This document shows, one piece after another, positions 29,176 to 34,660 of a DNA stretch of 41,530 nucleotides (position 1 is its first letter; each line of letters begins with the position of its first letter). The DNA comes from Solirubrobacterales bacterium (GTDB taxonomy: Bacteria; Actinomycetota; Thermoleophilia; Solirubrobacterales; 70-9). Made by a program: the position numbers and the translations under genes. A model generated the notes under the pieces. It saw nothing but the letters and a program-made list of their open reading frames with translations, had not been told where the DNA came from and searched no databases. Location: contig JAGQUQ010000015.1 of the NCBI GenBank assembly GCA_020438425.1, positions 1 to 41,530 on the forward strand, given 5' to 3'.

Positions 29176-30408
29176 TCAGGAGTCTTCAAGGACGCGGCGG
29201 CGGGAGCGGCGGACCCAGGCCCGGTTGAGTGCCAGGGCGATCAGGACCACGATGCCGATCGGGATCGCCACCGCCAGCGCCAGCACGGTGACCCCGGCCG
29301 CAACGCCGAGCAGCTTGCCGGCGTCATCGATCGCGTCGCCAAGGCCCCAGCCCGATGACTCGTCGTCGGGCGAGGTGTCTCCCCCGGTCTCGACCCGCAG
29401 GTCCACCGGGGTGTAGTCGGCCCGGCGCTCCAGCCGGTTGAGACTTGTTTCAGCCGCCTGCTTGTCGGCTCTTGCCCAGCGGATCCGCTCCTCGATCCAG
29501 CCTCGCTCATCATCGTCGTAGGTTTCTTCGAGCTGGCCGAGCAGGCTCTTGATCTTCGCGTCCGCATCGGCGATCGCATCCTCGGCCCGGTTGGTCGGGG
29601 CCGTGATGTCCGTCAGTTCCTGGCTGCGGGACCTGAGGTCGGCGATCCCGGAGAGGTCGGCCACGGCCGACTCGATCTGGCCAGACGGAATCATCAGGCT
29701 GAAGGTGGCACCCGCAGTGCCTTCCCTGCCGTCGATCACCTTCGAATCCATGACGATCCCGTTGTGCTCGTCGGTCACCGAAACGATCTCGTTGGCAACA
29801 TCCTGAACCCCGTCCGGATCGGTCCCGAGGGTAATCTCGGCCTCCCGGGCCACGTCGCGGTTGCCCTGCATCCGGGCGAAGCCGCTATCGGCGCTCAGAT
29901 CCCGAAACGATGTGGAACTCGGCTTCATGCTGCGAAGTGCGTCGCCGAGCGAGTCCTCGGTCGGAGCCATGGCCGAGTTCAACCGACCGTAAACCGTGGA
30001 ATCGGCGGCGGATGATCCGCCGGCGGTGGCTCCGGCATCGTCTCCGGCAGAGCCGGATTCGGTCATCGTGACCTGCTGGCTGCTGCTGTCGTCGCCGCTG
30101 CTGTCGCCCGACTGATTGGTGCTGACGTTGGTCGCGACGACCGCGATCACGAACAGCACGCCGACCGCACCGGCCAGGGTCGGGACCAGGGTGCGGTTGC
30201 CGGCGAACCAGCGACGGAATCGCTCGGAGACGCTTCCGAGCCCACGTGCGGCGCGGCGGCCCACGGAAACCTCATCCGTCCACTCGGGCGGGAAGTGGTC
30301 GGCGACCACCCGGTCGAGCCGTTCCGTGAACTCCGGCTCGGGGACGGGCCGGGACTCGCGCAGGGCGCGGGCCAGTTCTTCGAATTCTGTTTCGGTCTCG
30401 CGGCTCAC
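29176..30408 (-). CDS. DUF4349 membrane protein with anti-sigma-like N terminus
   Basis: GTG 30408 overlaps the sigma-factor stop (GTGA) and has GGAGG 7 nt upstream, giving 410 residues. Residues 1-85 are soluble (EFEELARALRESRPVPEPEF) and could bind a sigma factor. A helix near 90-112 (LVPTLAGAVGVLFVIAVVATN) crosses the membrane. A Ser/Gly/Asp-rich linker leads to a DUF4349 domain with a charged coiled coil (about 290-350: RAEDAIADADAKIKSLLGQL). A second helix (LLGVAAGVTVLALAVAIP) and a basic tail end the protein. The coupling to an ECF sigma gene suggests it is a membrane anti-sigma factor that senses the envelope. No zinc-binding HxxxCxxC motif is visible. Confidence 0.85.
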   Translation of the reverse strand: MSRETETEFEELARALRESRPVPEPEFTERLDRVVADHFPPEWTDEVSVGRRAARGLGSVSERFRRWFAGNRTLVPTLAGAVGVLFVIAVVATNVSTNQSGDSSGDDSSSQQVTMTESGSAGDDAGATAGGSSAADSTVYGRLNSAMAPTEDSLGDALRSMKPSSTSFRDLSADSGFARMQGNRDVAREAEITLGTDPDGVQDVANEIVSVTDEHNGIVMDSKVIDGREGTAGATFSLMIPSGQIESAVADLSGIADLRSRSQELTDITAPTNRAEDAIADADAKIKSLLGQLEETYDDDERGWIEERIRWARADKQAAETSLNRLERRADYTPVDLRVETGGDTSPDDESSGWGLGDAIDDAGKLLGVAAGVTVLALAVAIPIGIVVLIALALNRAWVRRSRRRVLEDS

Positions 30409-31019
30409 CTGGCCACCTCCTCGCCGGAAGCCAGGGCTTTCCGGAGTCTTGTCATTGCCCGGCCCAGCCGGGTTCCCACGTTGGTGGACGAGTAGCCGGT
30501 TGCTTCGGCGATCTCGGTGTTGGTCAGTCCGGCGAAGAACTTGAGCGCGACCATCTCCCGGTCGGCCGGCGCGAGAGTCCCGAGCGCGTCGAACAACTCG
30601 GCCCGCTGCTCGAGGGCTACGACCCGTTCTTCGACCGAAGAACCCTCTCCCGCAGCCGGGGCACCGCACCCGAATGTGCCGGCCACCGAGCCCGGGGCAT
30701 CCAGCCCTCCAGGCTCGATCGCCGGCACCTCGCGCCGGCGCTTCCTGAGTTCATCCAGGGCAGCGTTCCGGGCGATCCCGAAAAGCCAGCCGCGAGCGCT
30801 GCCCCGCCGGGGATCGAACTTCTCCCACTTGCGAAAGGCCCGCTCGAAGGCCAGCGCGGTCACATCCTCGGCGGCGACCCGGTCGCGAAGCAACCCGGCC
30901 ACATACGAGTAGAGATCGTCCCGGCTCCCCCGATAGAGATCCTCGAAGAGAGGCCGAGGCCCGCGCTTCGGACCCGGGGACGAAACAGGTTCAGGGACAG
31001 CTTCCAACATGCCGTTCAT
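30405..31019 (-). CDS. ECF-type RNA polymerase sigma factor
   Basis: ATG 31019 (or ATG 31010) gives about 204 residues. Region 2 reads LFEDLYRGSRDDLYSYVAGLL then DRVAAEDVTALAFERAFRKWEKF and ARGWLFGIARNAALDELRKRRR. A Gly/Pro-rich linker follows. Region 4 is LAPADREMVALKFFAGLTNTEIAEATGYSSTNVGTRLGRAMTRLRK. It directs RNA polymerase to a set of stress or envelope promoters. The neighbouring DUF4349 membrane protein is a likely regulator. The longer frame to 31118 is formed from the 42-nt hairpin region and is rejected. A TAGTGT box (31024-31029) is 13 nt before the second ATG. Confidence 0.92.
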   Translation of the reverse strand: MNGMLEAVPEPVSSPGPKRGPRPLFEDLYRGSRDDLYSYVAGLLRDRVAAEDVTALAFERAFRKWEKFDPRRGSARGWLFGIARNAALDELRKRRREVPAIEPGGLDAPGSVAGTFGCGAPAAGEGSSVEERVVALEQRAELFDALGTLAPADREMVALKFFAGLTNTEIAEATGYSSTNVGTRLGRAMTRLRKALASGEEVAR

Positions 31020-31076
31020 ACCCACACTACGGACGCCCGGAGAATCCGTCACACCCCGACCCGGCTCACAATCCGG

Positions 31077-31118
31077 GTGGGTCGGATTTTCGTCACCAGC
31101 CCCGGAAATCCGACCCAC
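31077..31118. repeat. 42-nt hairpin repeat, copy 3 (variant centre)
   Basis: The outer arms GTGGGTCGGATTT and AAATCCGACCCAC pair over 13 bp; the central 16 nt differ from the other two copies. Total length is again exactly 42 nt. Confidence 0.8.
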
Positions 31119-31148
31119 CGGTTAGCCCGGACCCCGCTTGCGAGTCTC

Positions 31149-31190
31149 GTGGGTCGGATTTTCGGCCCGACTGCCGGTTTTCCGACCCAC
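31149..31190. repeat. 42-nt hairpin repeat, copy 2
   Basis: It has the same 10-bp outer arms, 4x4 internal loop, CGGC/GCCG inner stem and CCGACT loop as copy 1 at 24315, with 39 of 42 bases identical. Confidence 0.85.
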
Positions 31191-31228
31191 TGCGGGGGTG
31201 CAGGGCAGGTGACGGGGGAATCCGGGGT

Positions 31229-31258
31229 GTTCCGGAGTCCCGCTTCGACTCCAGGAAC
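31229..31258. repeat. 30-nt hairpin with a single bulge
   Basis: GTTCCGGAGTC (31229-31239) pairs with GACTCC-A-GGAAC (31247-31258) over 11 bp with one bulged A; the loop is CCGCTTC. Confidence 0.7.
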
Positions 31259-31281
31259 GGGTTCCAGCCCTCGTTTCGGGT

Positions 31282-31325
31282 GGTGGGTATGGATTGCATC
31301 CATATGGATGCAATCCATAGGCACC
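31282..31325. repeat. Perfect 32-bp palindrome with flanking GGTG/CACC arms
   Basis: Bases 31288-31319 equal their own reverse complement. Each half is itself a small hairpin (ATGGAT-N3-ATCCAT), so the site can form one 16-bp stem or two 6-bp stems. GGTG (31282-31285) and CACC (31322-31325) extend the pairing across a 2x2 G/G mismatch. Confidence 0.85.
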
Positions 31326-31341
31326 TGCTTCGGATCCGCGG

Positions 31342-31388
31342 GAGTGTGTCGACTTTCCTCACCGACAGTGATGAAAGTCGACACACTC
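31342..31388. repeat. 47-nt hairpin, copy 2 (same geometry as 24240-24286)
   Basis: Arms GAGTGTGTCGACTTTC and GAAAGTCGACACACTC pair over 16 bp. Inside lie a C/T mismatch, a TCAC/GTGA stem and the loop CGACA. The sequence differs from copy 1, yet every segment length is identical. Confidence 0.85.
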
Positions 31389-31522
31389 AGAAATTGAATC
31401 TCGACGAAAGCCAGCACCACAAGACTTCGGCGGGTCGTGCGCAGGGCGCTCCTGCGGGTGGCTGCCGAGGAATAAGCCGGGAAATGACCGCGATCGTACG
31501 CAGGTACGGCAAACACAAGGCA

Positions 31523-31604
31523 GAGCCGCTTCCTTCCGTCAGTGAATGTGAGAGGAAGGGGCGGGTTCCTATTCGCCGTCCGGCGAAGACCGGACGGCAT
31601 GCAG
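31523..31604 (+). repeat. Two-stem repeat, copy C
   Basis: Stem 1 pairs CCGCTTCCT (31526-31534) with AGGAAGGGG (31553-31561), with one mismatch. Its loop matches that of copy A at 15 of 18 positions. CGGGTT follows. Stem 2 pairs CCGTCCGG (31576-31583) with CCGGACGG (31590-31597) around CGAAGA, and CATGCAG ends the unit. It lies 31 nt past the stop of the rubredoxin gene. Confidence 0.75.
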
Positions 31605-31635
31605 ATGATTGGTTCCTGGCGCCGCCCGGACCTGG

Positions 31636-31815
31636 TTAGCCCTCGTAGGGCTCGAAGTCCACCTTGCGGGCTCCGCAGACCGGGCAGAACCAGTCCTCGG
31701 GGATGTCCTCGAAGGCGGTACCGGCGGGAATTCCGCCATCCGGATCGCCCTCGGCGGGGTCGTAGATCCAGCCGCAGGATTCGCAGATCCATTGGCTTGT
31801 GGTCGCAGTGCTCAT
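31636..31815 (-). CDS. Rubredoxin
   Basis: The 59-residue protein binds one iron with four Cys: [12 protein letters not shown] and [10 protein letters not shown], two CxxC knuckles about 30 residues apart. The [27 protein letters not shown] middle is typical of rubredoxins that serve alkane hydroxylases or oxygen-stress enzymes as single-electron carriers in the cytoplasm. No hydroxylase or rubredoxin reductase gene is next to it, so its partner is unknown. ATG 31815 has a TAGTCT box 7 nt upstream and no Shine-Dalgarno. It is divergent from the NUDIX gene, only 44 bp away. Confidence 0.95.
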   Translation of the reverse strand: MSTATTSQWICESCGWIYDPAEGDPDGGIPAGTAFEDIPEDWFCPVCGARKVDFEPYEG

Positions 31816-31822
31816 GGCGGCC

Positions 31823-31828
31823 AGACTA
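31823..31828 (-). promoter_or_regulatory. Putative -10 box, leaderless rubredoxin gene
   Basis: TAGTCT on the minus strand ends 7 nt before ATG 31815. Confidence 0.45.
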
Positions 31829-31847
31829 CCCAAACGGGGATCAGCGA

Positions 31848-31853
31848 TACGGT
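31848..31853 (+). promoter_or_regulatory. Putative -10 box, leaderless NUDIX gene
   Basis: TACGGT ends 6 nt before GTG 31860. It shares a 44-bp space with the divergent rubredoxin promoter. Confidence 0.4.
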
Positions 31854-31859
31854 TCCGGT

Positions 31860-32504
31860 GTGAACTCGTTTCCGGAAGCCGGGCCTGGCGAGGCGATAAA
31901 CCTCGGCAAGCCTTCCGAGCCCCGTCCTGCTGCGACGATCCTGCTGCTCCGCGACCGGGAGGAAGGCGGACCACTCGAAGTCCTGATGCTCAAGCGCTCG
32001 GCCGAGTCCCACTTCATGCCGAGCGTCTGGGTTTTCCCGGGCGGGTCGCTCGACCCGGAGGATGGCGACGGCCTGGATGGCCTGCGGACCTGCGCCGCCA
32101 GGGAACTCGAGGAGGAGGCAGGCATCAAGCTCGACCTCTCGAACGAGTTGATCCCGCTGGCCCGCTGGGTCACCCCGGAGGTGGTCAAGACCCGGTTTGA
32201 CACCTGGTTCTTTCTCGCGGTGGCACCTGATGGCACCGAGGCGGTTCCGGACAACTTCGAGATGACCGAGGCACTCTGGGTGAACCCGGCCGATGCCCTT
32301 GCCGCCGCGGAGGCGGGCGACATGGCGATCGTCTTCCCGACCCTGAAGCAGCTCGAGGCGCTGGTTCCCGCCGGCAATGCGGAGGAGGCAATGAAGCGCG
32401 CCGCCGCTGACCCGAACGCTTCGAGGGTCGTGTTGCCGAAGGTGATCGGTGACGAGCGGAATGCCCGTGTCGTCCTTCCAGGCGAAGACGACTACCCGGA
32501 CTGA
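31860..32504 (+). CDS. NUDIX hydrolase
   Basis: GTG 31860 gives 214 residues; the open frame runs back to 31542 through repeat C and the rubredoxin gene, so the upstream part is not coding. The NUDIX box is visible: [13 protein letters not shown], then RELEEEAGI, which supplies the metal-binding Glu residues. The long insert between the Gly-Gly and the RE motif (with [11 protein letters not shown]) resembles the NUDT19/CoA-pyrophosphatase-like branch. NUDIX enzymes split nucleoside diphosphates linked to another group, using Mg; the substrate is not known. It is cytoplasmic. Confidence 0.88.
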   Translation: MNSFPEAGPGEAINLGKPSEPRPAATILLLRDREEGGPLEVLMLKRSAESHFMPSVWVFPGGSLDPEDGDGLDGLRTCAARELEEEAGIKLDLSNELIPLARWVTPEVVKTRFDTWFFLAVAPDGTEAVPDNFEMTEALWVNPADALAAAEAGDMAIVFPTLKQLEALVPAGNAEEAMKRAAADPNASRVVLPKVIGDERNARVVLPGEDDYPD

Positions 32505-32515
32505 GAATCGACCCT

Positions 32516-33190
32516 TCAGTCAGCCGGGAACGGCTCAAGCCCCGCGTTCCAGGGTCCGCCGGGATAGATGTGGATGCCGTCCTCTTCCATCTCGGCGTGT
32601 AGCCGGCGAAACAGCTCGCCTGCGTTGGTGAGCGCGAGCTTCAGTTCCTCGGCGGTTCGCTCCCTGAGACGCCAGAGGAACCAGAGTTGACGGTCATTCA
32701 CCCCGAAATCGACCTCGCGGTCGATCGTCGTCGTCCACTCGAGGAAACCCGGCGAGAAGAGCTCGCGCAGCGCGATCGGGTCGTACTCCTTCGGTACGGT
32801 CGCCAGGAAGCGCTGGTTGAACTCGAGCGACTCGAACTCGACCTTGCGGCGCGAGACCCGCTGCTTCACGAACTCGCCGGCGTTGGCTTCAATCGACTCG
32901 ACGTTGAAGGCGGGAACCACCTTGGCCAGGTCCGGCATGTGGGCCTTGGCGAGGATCGCGGTCGGTAGCAGCTCCTTGCGCATGAACCCGCCGACTTCCT
33001 TTTCGTCGGCGTCGCAGCTCGAGCCCCAGAAGTCGGGGGCCAGCTGGCCGGTCAGGCGGTTACTGCCCCCGACGCAGAGGGCAACCGGGCCGTCGACCGG
33101 GTTGATCCCGCCGACCGCCTCCCACTTGACATCCCCCGCCCCTTCGTAGGAGGAGACGATCTGTTGCCACTGGTCGGATTGCTTGCCCAT
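32516..33190 (-). CDS. DUF3137-like protein beside LemA
   Basis: The 224-residue protein was not identified with certainty. The segment KVEFESLEFNQRFLATVPKE followed by ALRELFSPGFLEW resembles the DUF3137 core, in which an FNxxF segment is followed by a LTPxFxE-type helix. DUF3137 genes often stand next to lemA, as here. No signal peptide or transmembrane helix is seen, although DUF3137 proteins usually have two helices at the N terminus, so this may be a soluble relative. ATG 33190 has a TAGGGT box 8 nt upstream. It is divergent from lemA with 99 bp between. Confidence 0.6.
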   Translation of the reverse strand: MGKQSDQWQQIVSSYEGAGDVKWEAVGGINPVDGPVALCVGGSNRLTGQLAPDFWGSSCDADEKEVGGFMRKELLPTAILAKAHMPDLAKVVPAFNVESIEANAGEFVKQRVSRRKVEFESLEFNQRFLATVPKEYDPIALRELFSPGFLEWTTTIDREVDFGVNDRQLWFLWRLRERTAEELKLALTNAGELFRRLHAEMEEDGIHIYPGGPWNAGLEPFPAD

Positions 33191-33198
33191 CGGCGATC

Positions 33199-33204
33199 AC
33201 CCTA
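33199..33204 (-). promoter_or_regulatory. Putative -10 box, leaderless DUF3137-like gene
   Basis: TAGGGT on the minus strand ends 8 nt before ATG 33190; no Shine-Dalgarno is present. On the plus strand TAGGAT (33248-33253) may serve lemA. Confidence 0.35.
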
Positions 33205-33289
33205 TCCGTATCCGCGGCCGGTTTCGGTAAGGCCGGGATTCTGGGAGTAGGATTCGCGCCACATTGATTTCAACGAAGGGGACTTGCCT

Positions 33290-33856
33290 ATGAGTGGCGC
33301 ACTTATCGCGCTGATAGTGGTCGTCGTAATCGCTCTGATCGTGGTGCTCTGGTACATCTCCACGCGGAACGGGATCATCGCCTCGCGCAACCGGGTGGAT
33401 GAATCCTGGAGCGGCATCGACGTCCAGCTGAAGCGCCGACATGATCTGGTCCCGAACCTGGTCGAGACGGTCAAGGGTTACGCGACTCACGAGCAGAAGG
33501 TCTTCGAGGAAGTGACGAAGGCCCGCGCCAACGCGATGGCGGCCCAGAGCGTCGACGAGACCGCGTCCGCGGAGTCCGGGCTCAACCGCTCACTGGCCGA
33601 CCTTCGCGCCGTGGCCGAGCAGTACCCGGACCTGAAGGCGACCGAGAACTTCCAGCAGCTCAGCCGGAACCTCTCGGAGCTCGAGGACGAGATCCAGGCT
33701 TCCCGCCGGATCTACAACTCGAACGTCCAGTCCTACAACACCAAGATCCAGCAGTTCCCCGCGTCGATCGTCGCCAACCAGGGCGGCTTCACCGACAAGG
33801 AGTTCTTCGAGATCGAGGATGCCGCCGAGCGCGCCACACCGGACGTTCAGTTTTAG
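33290..33856 (+). CDS. lemA: LemA family membrane protein
   Basis: ATG 33290 gives 188 residues, the usual LemA length; AGGGGA lies 7 nt upstream. An N-terminal helix (ALIALIVVVVIALIVVLWYIS) anchors the protein, and the rest is a helical bundle inside or outside the membrane. Family blocks are NRVDESWSGIDVQLKRRHDLVPNLV, KATENFQQLSRNLSELEDEI and RRIYNSNVQSYNTKIQQFP. LemA's exact role is unclear; it is linked with envelope stress and often has a DUF3137 or TPM-domain neighbour. Confidence 0.95.
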   Translation: MSGALIALIVVVVIALIVVLWYISTRNGIIASRNRVDESWSGIDVQLKRRHDLVPNLVETVKGYATHEQKVFEEVTKARANAMAAQSVDETASAESGLNRSLADLRAVAEQYPDLKATENFQQLSRNLSELEDEIQASRRIYNSNVQSYNTKIQQFPASIVANQGGFTDKEFFEIEDAAERATPDVQF

Positions 33857-33863
33857 GACTTAA

Positions 33864-33944
33864 CTGCAGTCGGACGGGCCTGCGCCCGTCCTCCAGTTGA
33901 ACCCCGCCCCTCCCATCGGAAGCAACTATTCGTTGGGAGGGGCT
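33864..33944 (-). repeat. Two-stem repeat, copy D (inverted)
   Basis: On the plus strand CTGCAG (33864-33869) is followed by stem 2, GGACGGGC (33872-33879) with GCCCGTCC (33884-33891), and stem 1, CCCCTCCCA (33907-33915) with TGGGAGGGG (33934-33942). Read on the minus strand it closely matches copy B. Its stem-1 loop contains the stop codon of the TetR gene (33926-33928). It lies 7 nt after the lemA stop. Confidence 0.8.
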
Positions 33945-34618
33945 ACAGGGGGTCCAGCTTCGGTGCCTTCTCCGTTCTCGGGCGGGGAGGGCGCTTCTTC
34001 TTGGGCGGGCGGGCCGAAGAGGGCGGCCCACCAGACGCGGGTCAGCCTCGAGGCGACTTCGCTCGAGTCCCCCTCGCCCTGCGCGAGATGGATCTGGAAA
34101 CTTCGCTCGGTCATCAGAACGAGTCCTTCGGCCAACGCGTCCGGATCGAGTGACTCGTTGACGGCGCCGGTCTTCTGCAGGCGTTCGATCTCGTCCCGGG
34201 TGCCTTCGGTGATCGATTCCAGCACGGTCGACCAGAGTTCCCGCACCTCTTCGTCATAGGTCGCGGCCTCGCCGGCCAGGGCGAGCAGACCGGAGCTGTC
34301 GGCGTAGACCCGGGCCATTCCGTAAATCCCCCGCTCGATGTCCCGCCGGGGATCATCGCCCTGCTGCCAGCAGCGGCCGAGCCGGTTCTGATGTGAAGCG
34401 ATCAGATCTTCCAGTGCCCCGAGAAGCAGTTCTTCCTTGTCTCCGAAGTAGACGTAGAAGGCGGACCGGGCAACTCCCGCTTCCCGGGTCACTCCCTCCA
34501 CGGTCAGGTCCTTGAAGGACCCCTCCGCCGACTGGTTCAGCGCAGCCTCGATCAGCTCCTGGCGGGTCCGCTCATGGCGGCGACGCCGGTTATGTCTGCG
34601 TTCAAGCGAGGTCGGCAC
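33926..34618 (-). CDS. TetR-family transcriptional regulator
   Basis: The 230-residue protein begins with Arg-rich residues (RRHNRRRRHERTRQELIEAAL), then the TetR helix-turn-helix (DLTVEGVTREAGVARSAFYVYFGDKEELLLGAL). The C-terminal helices resemble ligand-binding TetR_C domains. No obvious target gene is adjacent except lemA and the beta-propeller gene. The last residues (about the final six, APPNE with stop) are encoded by repeat D, which suggests the original end was replaced when the repeat inserted. GTG 34618 has a TATGCT box 6 nt upstream and no Shine-Dalgarno. Confidence 0.92.
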   Translation of the reverse strand: MPTSLERRHNRRRRHERTRQELIEAALNQSAEGSFKDLTVEGVTREAGVARSAFYVYFGDKEELLLGALEDLIASHQNRLGRCWQQGDDPRRDIERGIYGMARVYADSSGLLALAGEAATYDEEVRELWSTVLESITEGTRDEIERLQKTGAVNESLDPDALAEGLVLMTERSFQIHLAQGEGDSSEVASRLTRVWWAALFGPPAQEEAPSPPENGEGTEAGPPVAPPNE

Positions 34619-34624
34619 CCACAG

Positions 34625-34630
34625 AGCATA
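34625..34630 (-). promoter_or_regulatory. Putative -10 box, leaderless tetR gene
   Basis: TATGCT on the minus strand ends 6 nt before GTG 34618. Confidence 0.4.
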
Positions 34631-34660
34631 GGTGTCGACCCAGCCGGAAACCTTCGTACG

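Larger units (their letters stand above)
31020..31635. other. Gene-free hairpin array, 616 bp
   Basis: No believable gene is present; the open frames here have no family features. In order the region holds two 42-nt hairpins (31077-31118, 31149-31190), a 30-nt bulged hairpin (31229-31258), a 44-nt palindromic unit (31282-31325), a 47-nt hairpin (31342-31388), about 130 bp with no structure noticed, and two-stem repeat copy C (31523-31604). It lies between the sigma-factor promoter and the end of the rubredoxin gene. Confidence 0.8.

Noticed and set aside
31229..31275. tRNA-like fragment (stem followed by GGGTTCCAGCCC)
   Set aside because: No acceptor stem, D arm or anticodon arm with correct spacing could be found.
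31288..31319. Protelomerase (telomere-resolution) site
   Set aside because: The perfect palindrome has a suitable length, but no protelomerase, phage or plasmid gene is present and the surroundings look chromosomal.
31077..31388. Integron attC sites
   Set aside because: The hairpins lack the GTTRRRY/RYYYAAC core boxes, the arms are too perfect, no cassette genes lie between them and no integrase is seen.
31049..31792. Minus-strand frame of about 247 codons across the hairpin array
   Set aside because: Its residues are translations of the palindromic repeats and part of the rubredoxin gene in another frame.
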